A stretch of 64,000 nt of DNA. Source: Apostichopus japonicus. Taxonomy: Eukaryota > Echinodermata > Holothuroidea > Aspidochirotida > Stichopodidae. Of this stretch, positions 23,276-36,841 are shown in pieces (position 1 is the stretch's first letter; the number at the start of each line of letters is the position of its first letter). Position numbers and translations under genes: made by a program. The DNA lies in the NCBI RefSeq assembly GCF_037975245.1, contig NC_092581.1, forward strand, positions 12,925,303 through 12,989,302. The letters are read 5' to 3'. Below the pieces are notes generated by a model. That model had not been told where the DNA came from. It made no database searches and saw only the letters and a program-made list of their open reading frames with translations.

Positions 23276-26200
23276 CTTTCTAGAGTATTTCAATCATATA
23301 TTGATAATATGAAGCAATAAGACATCTGAGCTTTCTTTTTTTTCATAAGTTACATTGTGTCATATCAGAAGTAATTATTTTATCAATTCCCTCAAAGGGG
23401 TGGAGTTTCTTTTTACGAATGATATTTTTTTCGCTTCCATTATCTCTATCATCATATTTTGGTTACCTTTCCAAGTAGTTATTGGAAAATTTGCTCTTTT
23501 TATTATTTCGATTATTTTAATTAATTTATACCTTTCCATTCATTAATTTGTTGGTCTTTTATTTAATATGTGAATAAGTAAGAAAAGAATCAAGTAACTT
23601 TATCTTCAGTATTTATTAATTTTAATTTATATATATGACTTCAATACCGAGAGAGAGAGAGAGAGAGTGCATGCACGGTCCCTTTCTTAGGTAAGAAAAG
23701 TGTAAACTGGATTTATTCCTTTCGTTCGCGTAAATAAATGAAAATATGACAAACACTAAAATGTTCTTCGTTAATTGTTTTGCTTCTTTTTTTTATTCTT
23801 CGGTCTAAATCAATCGGTAGTTTTTAGAACCTATGAACTGATCATAGACATGTCCAAAACAAGGGACCTTATAATTTCAAACTACTCCACATTACCCCCT
23901 CACCTTCACCCTCCCTTTCCCCTCCCTCCCTCCCGGACTCCATCACACTAATCCCTTAAAATTTCTTATAAAGGTGATTGAATCGTTCAGGGGACCTCCC
24001 ACGTCCCCCCCCCCCCCGGCAACTGTACCAGTCCCACTCACTACACCTTTTCAAATCCTTTGTCCGCCTTTAGTCCTGTCATAAATGGTCCATGACAGTT
24101 AGTCAATCAGATGCAATTTAAAACTCCCCCTACCCCCTTCCCCTCCTCTACCTCCACATGCACAACTTTTAAATCCTATTCATTAGTCAGGTTGACATAT
24201 GTCAAATTCAACTTGACACGCACTGCTTTAAATGCCTGAAATATGCTCCAAAAATGCTGCTACCAATTTGCCAAACTTAAATGACAGATCTCAAAATATT
24301 GACCCCCTCTTCAAGGGACATTTTGTCTTGGTTGACCCACGGCATCAATTATCAAAATATAACACTGCTTTCAATGACCAATCTTAAAACATTGTACTCC
24401 CTGCTAAGGAGGACACATTGTATGGACCGATCCTTTACCCAATATCTGGTAATAAGTTCGTTCGTTGGGAGACTCGGGGGAGGGGGGGGGGTGGTTGATT
24501 GGGAAGTGGAAGAGATAATCCAAATTTTCAGAGGGGCCCTTCTCAAATATCAGTCTGCAAAAAGTGTCGATTTATGCCATGTACTCAAATTAATCCAAAC
24601 CTATTTTCATAACTTTAATATGCATGGACGTATCACGTATTTTATTTTTTAACAAAATCGAGTTGTATTTTGGCCTATATAATGGGCTAAGAACCGTTCG
24701 TTCATGAGCTTAAAATGGATAAGTTTCGAAATGTTCCAAAAATTGGCATGAATACGAATTATTCTTCAGACAATATATATTAGATTATATATCATGAACA
24801 GACCAAAAAAAAAAAAGGTTTTCAGGCAAAATTATGGAAACCATAATTTTCTGCAGAATCATCCAACGGCATCATGCAGATGACAGTATAGAAATGTTGT
24901 TATTTCCTCCGCTTTTTCGTTCAAGTTTCGTCGAACGCCTGATTATCAAATCATAACGTCCCTCAAGCAGCTAAGAGAGGAGTATATTTGAAATGATCTG
25001 TCAAAGTCCCTTAGAGTGAAATTGTTTACGTTTTCATTATGACTTGTAATGTCTCAGCAAATAATTAGTTTTATTTTTTTTTTATTGATTTATCATATAT
25101 CATTTTTATTTAATAATACCAACGTCTGAAGAACTTGATGTTATTCTTTAGAACATCATTGCTCCCTTCGTCGGGAAAGTATGGCAGCCGATGGGAATGA
25201 ACCTCGACGCGGTTTGCAAGAAAGCCCACCGTTGTAGGCGTGTTAGCGGATGAAAGTCTTCAATGCGATTTTGCGAAGCGTATAATATAGGTATTAAGAT
25301 TTTGTTTTAAGGTGCTCGTTAAATACAAAATGTCGTCAAATTGAAGCAGATTCCTAAACAACGTTAATACTCCTTTAATGGAATGGCTATGTTGTAAAAC
25401 CACTTTTGTTTTTAGTGTTGGTACAAGTTTTTAATGCTATCCAGTATTACGGTAACCTTCCAGAACAACTGATTTCCTTAGCAAAACTAGTTTCATGGTG
25501 TACGCTTTATTTCAAGTAATGAAGTTAACATAAGAAAAAGGAATCGAAAGTTTAATTTTTCCAATTTCTCTCTTGCAAGTGATTTACCTAATACTGATTT
25601 TGACAAAATAAAACACATGTCCTGACCAAGATATTTTAAGAATTGAATCACAGAAAGTGACTAATTTCTTGCGCTAGTTAACCTTCACTTAAACTTCAAA
25701 TCAACTTGCATTGTGTGTGTTGTTGTTGCTTCATTTTATTGTTTCAGTCTTATTTTGAATAAAATTCGGACAGAACTGTTGACAAAATTAAAAACTAAAA
25801 GAAGAAGCTGATCAGAGTTCATCAAAAGTTTCTCATGCTATTTTGTCTGTTGTTGTAAATGTTGTGCTTTTGTTGAAGTCAACTTGTCAAGTTGAAAACC
25901 AAGGCCCACTGTGAGAACGAGTAGGATAAAGTACTCGAGCCTTCAATTTCCCTTCCCAAGGGGCTGCCATATTTGATTAAATCGCACCTTCCCCAAATCT
26001 CTGACATTTTCAACCCCATACTTTCTCTCATCCTTAGAATATTAGTGTTATATGACAAAAATGAAATAATTGAAGCCATTTAGGTAAGTCATGTGATTAC
26101 AGCTGCAGCTCACTTTGCGGCTCTGGGTTCTCAAGCATCCATGATTTAGAACAAGTGAGTTGTTTACAACTCCCAGTTGTTTACAACTCCCAATTTAGAC

Positions 26201-27528
26201 CGAGCGTAGGATACGAATAGAGGGCGATATTTGTTTACTTTTCTTCGCAGTCAATTGACAGTTACGTCAAGACAAACAACATCAAATATTTACGGTATGT
26301 TCCAGTTTTACTGTTTATTTCTACAAGAATTACTCCAGCAAACGATAATGTCATTAATTCATGACGAGGTGCCATGGGAAGACTGAGAGGGATTCAGGGT
26401 TCATAGTAAGTCACTGTAGACGTAGCTTGGTCTATCTGTTGCGTACTAACTACTATTTACAGATATATCTCAATGGTGCCTGGTTCCGTGTTGGTCGGCG
26501 TTACTATCGGGATATCCTACCACGGTTGTCGTAATTTAATTTGAGCCTAAGCTGCACCAGCATGTTGTGGGTGATACTAGTTTCACGAGATTACCGATTG
26601 CGTTAGCCGGTTTGACCATGATATTGATGTCGTTCCGTTTTGCAATACCATGCATACCTTTAGTTAGTATGAACTAGTGAATATCAATAGCCCATTTGTT
26701 ATAATTGAATAAAATGAGTAAGACATCTGTTGTCTATGAAACAAAACACTTCCAGTCCTAACCCAATGGCTAGTGTTGGATTGCACAATCATGATGTAAG
26801 TCAAGATAAGTCATAGCATGGTGGTCTCATAATTGATGCACTTAAGGATTTGTTCAAAGATGTCTATCAAGTAAAAGCCCAAACTGTATGCGTTTTTCAT
26901 ATGTTTAGTTCCTCAGAAATGTAATGATCACAAAATATGTATTGTTCTGTGCCTTACGTAACGTATAATTGAGCAGAATTAGTCCACAAAACGTGTGCCA
27001 TGTCAGGTTCTTTCATACCCCTAAAATGACACATTCGTCAATAAGTTACCTTTAGTGTAGGCCTAAGTAACATCCATTGACTTTGGATGCTGGTTGCCTT
27101 GTTCTGAGCCTCTAAGCTCAAACAGGTCAGGTCCCAAAGAGTAGTGGTATCATATTGAGGTAATTTGGTTATTTTTAGAGAGTAAGGTTTCCAAATGCAA
27201 AAAAAACATGCAAGACTGTGGCGAGAGTGTTAAAAACCACAATTTGATTAGCATGTACCTGAATGGGTTAAACACATCCAATATATAACTCTGCTTGACT
27301 GCAAAAAGTTTCGGTTGCCTGCTGTATTGTTGCTAGTACTTTGAAAGGTGCCTCAAATACGAAGGTGCGTCAATTATGAAGCCTTTTCTATACTTGGGTT
27401 TGGTAGTATCATATGCTAGAAAAGCCACAATAGTTCATCTGCTGTGTCCTATCAGTCATGTGATCATTATTATCAGATTTTAGAGTTTTCTAAATGAGTC
27501 ACCATTACTACCCATTAAAAGAAATTGG

Positions 27529-27715
27529 GGGAGGGAATAAGTTCAACACTCCACTCACTTCCTACTGTAGGTTGGAAAAACTTTTGAACCATTCAAATTC
27601 ATTTAAAGGAAATTTTGGGAGGGAATAAGTTCAACACTCCACTCACTTCCTAGGTTGGAAAAACTTTTGAACCATTCAAATTCATGGAAAAAGTCATGAT
27701 TCATTCACACAAAAC
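27529..27715. repeat. 88-bp tandem duplication with a third copy at 29.5 kb
   Basis: Two adjacent copies contain 'gggagggaataagttcaaca' then 'ctccactcacttcct' and 'aacttttgaaccattcaaa'. A third, more diverged copy lies at about 29480-29572 in the first coding intron of the ligase gene. Unclassified dispersed repeat. Confidence 0.8.
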
Positions 27716-28410
27716 ATGAGGGGGGGGGGGTAGATTGGTGTGTAAATAAAAGCCATGACATACACCTACTGACATTCAATCGTACAAGCCAAACATTGAT
27801 TTAAGTCAATAAATGGCAATGTTGCCAAAGTTTTGTTTTATTCTTTATTCACTTCTCAGTATATATTCAAAGATATTTGTAGAGTTTGTAGATAAATTAG
27901 AGTTTGTAGAATTGTAGATATGGTTAAGATGAAAACTACAGTAAGTTAGCTTAGTGTACAACTGGTACGAATGACATGATCATCAATTCTTACTTTCGCC
28001 CGTAAATATGAACAAAAGAACTTGAAGTTGAAGTGTTAATATTACAAGACACAGTTTTAATCAAAATAACCACCACCTCAGCTCTTACAACTTGACATAA
28101 ATTTTAGCTTTGACAGTGAAAAAAAAACAGGTTCTTAGCTTGTTGCAGATATTGTTCCATATTGGGTATATACCATGTTTATCATGTAAGGTAAAGATTC
28201 TTGGGTTTGATATGTTGCAACTAGTTAACAGTAACACTTGTATACAAATTGTACAAATCAACAAACATACCAGCAAGTTTGAAGTATTCCTAAATCTCTC
28301 TATCCCTCCTCCCCCACCCCTCCTCTCCCCCTCCCACCTCCTCCAAACTCTCCCTCTATTGCATACAACTGATTGAGACTAATATTAGGATTTTCTACCT
28401 TCTCCTACAG

Positions 28411-28577
28411 AACTGTCCTGTTTAAGACTGACCTTTGCTAACTATGGCAGATGGTATGCGTTCAACTGTTGCATTAGGGAACAATAATTCACAAGCTGTT
28501 TCTATGTTACCAGCAGGGCCCATTAAAACCATGGCAGATCCCCTTGAGGAACTGCCCAAGAGGAGAGGGCTCAGTAG
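28411..28577 (+). CDS. HECTD2: Ligase gene exon with start codon
   Basis: An acceptor 'ctcctacag' ends at 28410, so an upstream non-coding exon is implied. 28411-28443 would be 5' UTR. ATG at 28444 has A at -3 and G at +4 and begins MADGMRSTV. Ends in phase 2 at CAGTAG|GTAAGT. A second in-frame ATG (MADPLEE) follows at residue 31. Confidence 0.7.
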
Positions 28578-31500
28578 GTAAGTGTAAAACTGCCTTATTT
28601 TAACTTCTCTAAATGTTTCTGCAGTACATCCTTCAAATTAGCACACCTTTTGGGAAAGGATGGCATTTGGGCAAACTTTATGTGGTTCGCAAGGTCTTCA
28701 AATTACCAGGAGGGAATTTTAAACGAGGGCTTTTGAAAAATGTCGAGAAGTAAATTTTACAAAAGGAAGTGAACAGTGGAGAACTTACTGGGAAAGTGTA
28801 AGAAAGCCAAAATCCTCTTTAATTCCCTTCCCTGCCACTTTCTGGGTTACGTGGAACCAAACTGGGGTACGACCCTCGGTTACACAGAATGCAAGTTACT
28901 GTGGTTTCTTACTGGCCCCCCCCCCCTGGGTACATAGGGATCACCACCAATTGAGGGCTGGATAGCTCAGTTGGTAGAGCACTGCTGGGCTTGTAAATTA
29001 CCAGAGATCACTGGTTTGAATCATGTTCTAGCCATAAATTTCTCCGCTTATTTCCGTTGATTATGCAATTGGTTGAGCAAAGCGTTTCTATCAAACCGTG
29101 GTAGAAAAACAAAAGGACAATAAGTTTTATGACTCCAGGAAGTTTGCTAAAAACCCTTTTTGTGGTTTTTTTTACTATTTATAAGTAGTGTACTTCAAAA
29201 TGAAAAGATATATATATTCGAAACAGAAAATGAAAATGGCTACTGGAACACAAAGAAAACATGCAGTGCTTGCCAGCGATTCCGCACTACTCATCTAAAA
29301 TAATAAACAATATCGGTTTGCAGCCCACATCCGTCCTGGAAGAGACGGAAGAAGAGTTTGTAGCAATTGTTACCCATTAGCAGAATTTAGTTGTCGAGTG
29401 GACGCTTTATAGAGAATGGCCTACCTTTCCTCTTTATTATACAGTAGGAAGATCAAAATGACTAAATAACATGCTGTAATAAGTTAAACACTCCACTCAC
29501 TTCCTTGGTTGGAAGAAACTTATGAACCATTCAAGTTCATGGGAAAGGTCATGTTTCGTTCTCACAAAACATTAAGCTAAAAAAAAAGAAAAAAATCAAA
29601 GTGAAACTCAGAGGATTGCTCAGTTGTCCCTTTCAATAATGCAGGAACTTATTCGCTGCTACTAAACTGTTCATATGCTAACAGCAAACATGTCCAGGGG
29701 AAATTTGGCTAAGCTGAACTTTTCATCCAAATCTTTGACCTTATGTATGAGCATGTACCACATATTTAATGTAATATATATATATATATATATATTCCAT
29801 TGTAGTTTTCATTTTACTGAAATATAGCTACCTCTATGCCAGGGTTTCCCTAACTTTATCCCCCCCACAAACCCCCTGTGGATGTCAGAGTTGTCCACAA
29901 ACCCCAACTTTTCAAGACACGATCTGAGTCATTATTATACTGTACTATACGCATAACAGTGCTTTGTAAAAGATCAAGTTCATAGTGTAATATTGTACTG
30001 CCATGCGTACACCAACTTCACCAAATTCATGCGGCCTGTGTTTGTTTCATAATTCAGTCATTTATCACATGCACGGTACGGTACTACTATGGCAACATAA
30101 TTGAACATATGCATATGGAACACGAAAAAGAGTTTGTCGATAGGTACGACTTTTGTTCATTACAAAATTATGTGATATATCAGATATTAGTCTAGTTATT
30201 TATTACTCTAGTTTTGACTTTCAAAAACGTCTCACGAACCCCACTGGGATGGACTCAAGCACCCCCCGGGGGCTCATGCACCCCAGTTAGGTAACCTCTG
30301 CTTTATGCTGACAAAACTTACATCCTCCTACTCCTCTTTTCATCATTGGACTTATGATTTTTTCTTCGTCTTTCCATCAACGTCTTTTCAGGCAAATATC
30401 CACCAGCCAGCCGAAATTAGTCACGCAATCCAAGGGGAGAGAATCGATTGAGAATATCCTGCATTCACAAGGATTAAGAAGGAATAGCTTGGCCTTAGCG
30501 CATGACCTCAAAAGGTAACCGTCAAATCGAAGTGAAACTTTTATTTTATCAAGCAGAGCCCGAGGTTGGTATTCTGATCTGTTTCATTGTCATTGTTTGT
30601 TTCTCCATTAAATGTTTTTATTCTCAAAATTACCTCAAAATGTCCAAACAGAATGAACACCTGGTGTATTCTGCACCATAAAGTATTGGAATACTGTACG
30701 ATAAACCACTTTCCGATTACTGTTTTTGTTAACTTCATCAGTCACAGAGCCCTTTTTGAACTAGATATAGTATTCTCAACGAAAGGTTTTGTAATTAAAT
30801 CACAAAACAGCACTCATTTGTTACAAAGATGTAAAAGAAATTTTGATGTAGCAAGTTATTCATTTCCCTTGTTTATGTGAGTTTCCAACTTTAACTGAAT
30901 TTGAAGCTGTAGTACTGTATGTACGTACAAATTAGAGTCAATGCGCTCTTAAGAATCCCGCAAGGCGAAACATGCCTTGTAGGCGAGATACTCGAGCGCT
31001 AAATAAACGGACCCTTCATCGGGTTCGACTGGATTTGCCGACAGTATTTCCACAGACATGGAACTTCTGTGCGATTATCCAGTACATACCACCAAATCTG
31101 CCTCGCAGATCTGTGTAGAGCTGAGAAACTTTTACAAATTTTGTTGAAAAGGAAATTTTTGGTTCACATTTAAGTCTTACTACAGTATATCATGAGAGAG
31201 GTTTCAGTTTTTTTTTTCCACAAAGTACCAATTTTTTTGCAGATAACTACAGGTATAAATCATTATTAGGTACTTAGGTACTGAACTGTAATGGTTTAAA
31301 TTATTTTGTAACTGTAATCACATGAGTTCACACAGGCTACGGCATGCAAGATTAACACAGATATACCATCTAATATCCCTTATACTATTTTATCTGCACA
31401 AGTGTCTATATGCCTAAACTTTACCTACTGTACCAGCAGCTGATGCAACATGTATGTATGTATTTTAGATCCTCCTGCAAGCAGGAACTCACGAAGAAGC

Positions 31501-34500
31501 CTCATCGGCTTATCAAAGCCGCAAGCTGACCAAAGTCAGTCTCTTACATTCATATTTAACGTCCATGATTATGAGTCGTCAACAACTCTGTAACTGGATG
31601 ACAAACATTAATCTTGGAGTGACTCGAACCTGGGACCTCATGTTTGGAAGGCACAGGCGTTAACCACTGAGCTAACACTCCTTGACACATATGAGTACAA
31701 CACATGTGGGTACGACACTGTGAGTCTGGAATGGGTTTGCATGAATTTGGTTTAAATCTAATACTGAAAACATTAATATTGGAATTACAGCTTACTGAAC
31801 ATGTTTCACCATTTTCATCAAATAAGGATGCTCTAATAGGCTAAAGGATCATTTAGAACCATTCCTGCCCCTCCCAGACACCCCAAAAAATTGGTAAAAA
31901 CAAAATAAGAAATGTTGGTACATCCGTTTAAGGTAGTGATGCTACTATGCTGAATGAATCCCCTTAGTTTTATAACGACAAGCCTCAAAAAAAAAATTTT
32001 GACAAGATACTGATGCAATGTAGCATACGCGCCATATGTACATTACATAAATATACCTCTGTTGAGACCGTCCGTTTTTTTCTACCAGGAATCTCAGTGC
32101 CAGTAACTTGGCAGCGTTCTCAGATACCAACCTCTCCATCATGAAAGCTGCTCCCGTTCGCAGCTACGACACCCCAGAGTCCGGTAGTGCAATAGCTAAG
32201 CGAAGGTTTGAACAAGTCGTCAAACGGTACTTCTTCCAAATGACGGAGGGCTGCGGAAATACCGGCTGCTGGAATTCATTTTGCAAGTCAAGTCCTAGTA
32301 AGTGTCATTTTCAAATGAATATTTCATGATTGTAATCTGCTGAAGTATCAAACTTTTTTTGAATCTCCTTATTTTTTCTTTCCAAAAAACGAAACAGATG
32401 GAAAATTAAGGAAATGTGAAAGTGCTGGGGAAGGGGGGGGGGTGGCAGTATGTGGAACCTTGTAATGTTATATACAGTACAAAGTGACTACTGTAGTATT
32501 AAACTACCTCTAAAAGAACATTTCAACGTAAAATTCAGACAGTGCCCAAGCAGAATTTTTCCATTCTTGTCCTGGTAATTGGTTGAATCCTTAAGTACCA
32601 TGGCTCACAGAGTGGGTACAAAAAAGTTAACATGCAGTTAACATGTCCTCGTTATCTCGAATGGAATTATTTATGGAAATGTTTAACCACCATTTCAAAG
32701 ACAGTCCTTTCTCCATGTGGCATGTGTGACAACTTGTGTACCTGCTTCCTCAATTTTCTCTTCTTTTTTTTTGCATCTTTATTTTGCATGTTTTATTTGT
32801 TTACCATGTTTGCTGTCTACTTTGCTAATTATATCTTAAAAGAAAAGTATTTATAATCATGTAAATTATGACAAAATGTGCATTTTTTTTTCTCTCGCTC
32901 TCTTTACTTACAGATTCTCTAACTGTCTCTCAAAATATGGCTGCAATAGTCAGCATCCAACTGTCCTCTATCCAAAAGTAAGTTAAAAGACAGGATCATT
33001 TGTCATTTTTGTCAGGTGATGGATATGCAAGAAGACAGTCAGTGTTGTTAGGTGATGAATATGCAAGAATACAGTCAGTATTGCTAGGTGATGAATATGC
33101 AAGTAGACAATCAGTATTGTCAGGTGATGAATATGCAAGAAGAAAGTCAGTATTGTTGAGTGATGAATATGCAAGAGGACAATCAGTGTGGTCAGGTGAT
33201 GAATATGCAAGAAGAAAGTCAGTATTGTTAGGTGATGAATATGCAAGAAGACAGGCAGTATTGTTAGGTGATGAATATGCAAGAGGACAATCAGTATCGT
33301 CAGGTGATGAACATGCAAGAAGAAAGTCAGTATTGTTAGGTGATGAATATGCAAGAGGACAATCAGTATTGTCAGGTGCTTGCTTTGACTGTGTGAACAT
33401 ATTTCTTTCATGCAGCCATGTTTTCATTTAGATTTTGCATTTACTTTAGAAAACAACTGAACAGAGATATTCAAGAGAGTGAAGATAATAAATAGTCAGT
33501 AGGCAAGGTGACTTAGCAGTATCAAATGATGAAATGACCTGTATTTACATTTGATCTTACTTAATACCAGTCATAGACGTGCAGGAGGGGTGAGGGGAGA
33601 GGGATGGGGTTGCCAGGGGAGGGGGGGATGTCCTAACCAAAGTTTAAGGGCTTTCTGGCAAAGAGGTAGAAAGTCCACCCCTCTGTCTCCTCGACTCCTT
33701 CAACAAAAATATATAGGTACATCTGTCTTCATACATTCCCAGCAGGTAGGGATGTGGGGGTGGGGGGGGTGTTTGTGCACCCATCCCCTATTTCAACTCC
33801 ACACAAATTTATTGAAGTAGTTCATAACACAACCTTGCATGTAGATAATTATCGACCTAATTTATAGCATAAATATGCCTCAGAATGCCCCATTTCGTGT
33901 CTATTTTTTTGGTTCTGGGGCTAATGTAATGATACCTGTACTTATAGTGCTCCTCTCTTTACTGATTTCCATAAGCTTAGGAATCAGTTGTACCTTCCTG
34001 CCCTTCACTCTCCACCTCCATAACCAAAACAGATTATACTGTACATATACATTCATCCTAAAAGAGCAAACACATGAACAAAAAAACAAATGAAATTAAG
34101 AAAAGTAACATCATTGACTTATCAAACAACATATGTGTGACAATGTTTCTCTGGGACTCGTGAAACCTGGAGAAAGTTGTAGAAAAGTCATCAAAGTGTC
34201 AAAAAATGGCCAGAAAGAAGTGGCATGGAATTCATACCATGTTGTTTTTCATTTATCAGACTGCATTTTCATCCAAATTATCAGCTCATGTCGATTCAAG
34301 ACCCAAAACTGACACTTGTATGCCGTCACGGTTATCCTGGAGAAAGTTGTAGAAAAGTCATCAAAGTGTCAAAAAATGGCCAGAAAGAAGTCGCATGGAA
34401 TTCATACCATGTTGTTTTTCATTTATCAGACCGCATTTCCATCCACAGTTTCAGCTCATGTCGATTCAAGACCCAAAACTGACACTTGTATGCCGTCACA

Positions 34501-36807
34501 GTTATCCGTGCAACCTCGTCTGAGCTAATCATCGACCGACTGTGCTGGGGATTGGGGCAATGTGGAGAGGGTGGGTACAATGATCTATCAATCGACTCTG
34601 CTGTTTTCAGTGACAATCTCTGTCTTTTCTCTCTCTCTCTCTTCAGACATTACTTTTGTTCGTCAGAAACGTTCATCAGCCGTGCCTTACCCTCTACAGT
34701 CTTCCAAGCGACGGATTGCAAGAAGAGAAGAGACTTTCTCGAGGCCCTTTACTCGACCTCCCCGTTTGCCTCCCTCTTCACGGAATCCTCGAAACCAAAG
34801 GAGCCGTCGGCCCTCTACGAGACCTTTACGAAGGTGGAGAGGGCCGGATCGAAACCGCCCATCGGACCCATCGCGGTGAGCAACAACAAGGGTCCGTCCA
34901 ATCACCGAAGAGACCTGGCCGCCTCCAGACACTTTGAGTTTCCTCGTTCCTCCAACCTCATCAGGACCGGCAGCATCCAGGACTTGTCATCTAGCGGAGA
35001 CTCCATAATGTGGCCCGAAATCAGACCCGACTCTGGCCACCGTAGAGGCAGTAGCAATCAGTCCAATCCGGATGAGGTAATGTCCGGGAGAGGTAGCAGA
35101 GCCTGGAGCGGCAGTTCTCGGGGAGACCTGGAACTCACCCAGGACAGTCTAGAACTTGACCAAGAAGATGTGCCACTAAGCAGATCACTATTTAGAAGGT
35201 AAGCCTCGGATCGTCCAGCCAATTTTGTGTTAATCTTCAGATAATCCCTCAGAAAAAGAAAAGTGGCAATTTTTTTGGAGGGGGGGGAGGAGGAGGGAGG
35301 GGGTAATGGCCGCTAGTCCTAGTTTTCCTATCTTGTGATTTTACACTACTGTGTTAGACATCACTTTTTGATCCCAAGGTGTCATCAGAAGAATACCTTA
35401 TCTTAAAAACAATTATAAGACTGTTTCAGACTAAAAATGGGATTGAAATGTGCAGCAATGCTTGTCCAATTACAGCTGAAAAGAAGATTGGTATCTTTCT
35501 GCAGCTTGTCACATGTCAGTAGAGATACGACTTTGGGTCCTTATGCGCGTGATCTATCATGTTCACAGATCTCCAAAGATTTTGTACAGCGCTGTAACAT
35601 ATCTCAATCTCTGTTTATATTTGTGAATAATATGCTTTGGAAAGATCTCGCCTTCAAATAATTTCGAGAAGAATCCCAGGTATGAGTGGCCAGTGTATTC
35701 CATTTCGGTACTTGGATACAAGTTTTTTTGACGCTCAATGCTTAAACCCATTTTAGCAGGCGGGATTGAAAACAACCCAAAGTTGCTTTCTGATTTGTTT
35801 TTGGTTTTGGTTGACTACCAGACGTGTGTGAAACATTGCCAAACAAACGGTTGCCACATTTCGTTGCTAAAATGTGGCAGTTATGAGCGGTAAAAAACGG
35901 TATGTTACTTCGAATATGTCACGCTATGTGTGAATGAGGGAATGCGCAGGTCCTTTGCCCAGAAGTGTCCATCGGAGATTCCTCAAGGGAATTCTCAGTG
36001 ACTGCAGCTCGTCGAGTTTCGCGGAACTAGAAAGGACCGATAGAACAGCACCCTCTGTTACATTAAGACCTGGCTGGAGATTCCCATTACCAGCTAAGTG
36101 CACCTCTTTTAGTATGAAGTACTACTTCATAGTAGTTGTATGTGAATGGTCCTCAAACTAGTATGAAGTCAGTGTTATTGTACAAATGAAAGCAACTCAC
36201 TGTCATTAGTTTAGTCTCCCTCTTTCACATTTCTTCCTGCTTTCGCATCACGTCCATTTCTCTCTTAATTATTCATTTTACAGGTCAACAAGTAGCAGTC
36301 TAGGAGGCAGTGCCAGTGGTTTGAGGTCCTCTTCCAGGCTAAGTTTCGGCAGCGGACACGACCGGGTGTCTTCTCCTCTGTTGGACCCAAACACCCCTCC
36401 GTTCACACCCAGCCCGGTCCCTCCTCACACACCTCGCCGCCTCCTGTCTGAACAAGAGGCCCTGGAAGAAACTGACGACCTGAGAGCGTTCGAGAGATCG
36501 TTGTCCATGGAGGTAGCCGTCGACGGCGAAACAGAATTCTCTCTCACTCATTTGACCTTGCCGATGCTGAAGGTAAACTGTGTGAAATATTCAAAACCAA
36601 ACTGCAGAGAAATGGGAGAAAGTTCCCCCTGTGCTCCTTTAACAGAATCAGCCTCAAAGTCAGTACAAATTTCTGTGTATACTCAAAAGTTCTTATATGA
36701 GATGTAACACACAGCTCTCAACATTTTTACATTTTCATATTTCTTCTATATCTTTGTTTTATGGGGGGGAGGGTGGGGGGTCTCTTCATATGAAATATTT
36801 GTCGACT

Positions 36808-36841
<34 letters not shown>

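Larger units (their letters stand above)
22137..28410. other. 3' UTR and intergenic spacer between the two genes
   Basis: After the probable 3' UTR there are (TA)/(CA) tracts (about 22553-22665), a TA array (23229-23272), a short GA run (23649-23667), CT/poly-C stretches near 23.9-24.1 kb and a tandem repeat at 27.5-27.7 kb. I see no conserved coding exon. The promoter and non-coding first exon of the downstream gene should lie in the right part; I could not fix them. Confidence 0.55.
32978..34646 (+). other. Ligase gene intron 4
   Basis: Contains the 36-bp minisatellite (33012-33380), GT-rich and poly-G sequence around 33.57-33.77 kb, and the 170-bp tandem duplication (34166-34505). An in-frame stop follows the exon 4 donor at once, so the open minisatellite frame cannot be read from the exon. 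Confidence 0.6.

Noticed and set aside
25140-25260. Possible short coding exon around 'atggcagccgatgggaatga'
   Set aside because: The frame closes quickly, shows no family motif and has no convincing splice pair.
28956-29033. Functional tRNA-Thr gene
   Set aside because: Extra bases in the anticodon arm and mismatches in the T stem; better read as a tRNA-derived repeat.
32983-33431. Repeat protein genes of about 143 codons on both strands
   Set aside because: 36-bp minisatellite in an intron, equally open on both strands and cut off by a stop from exon 4.
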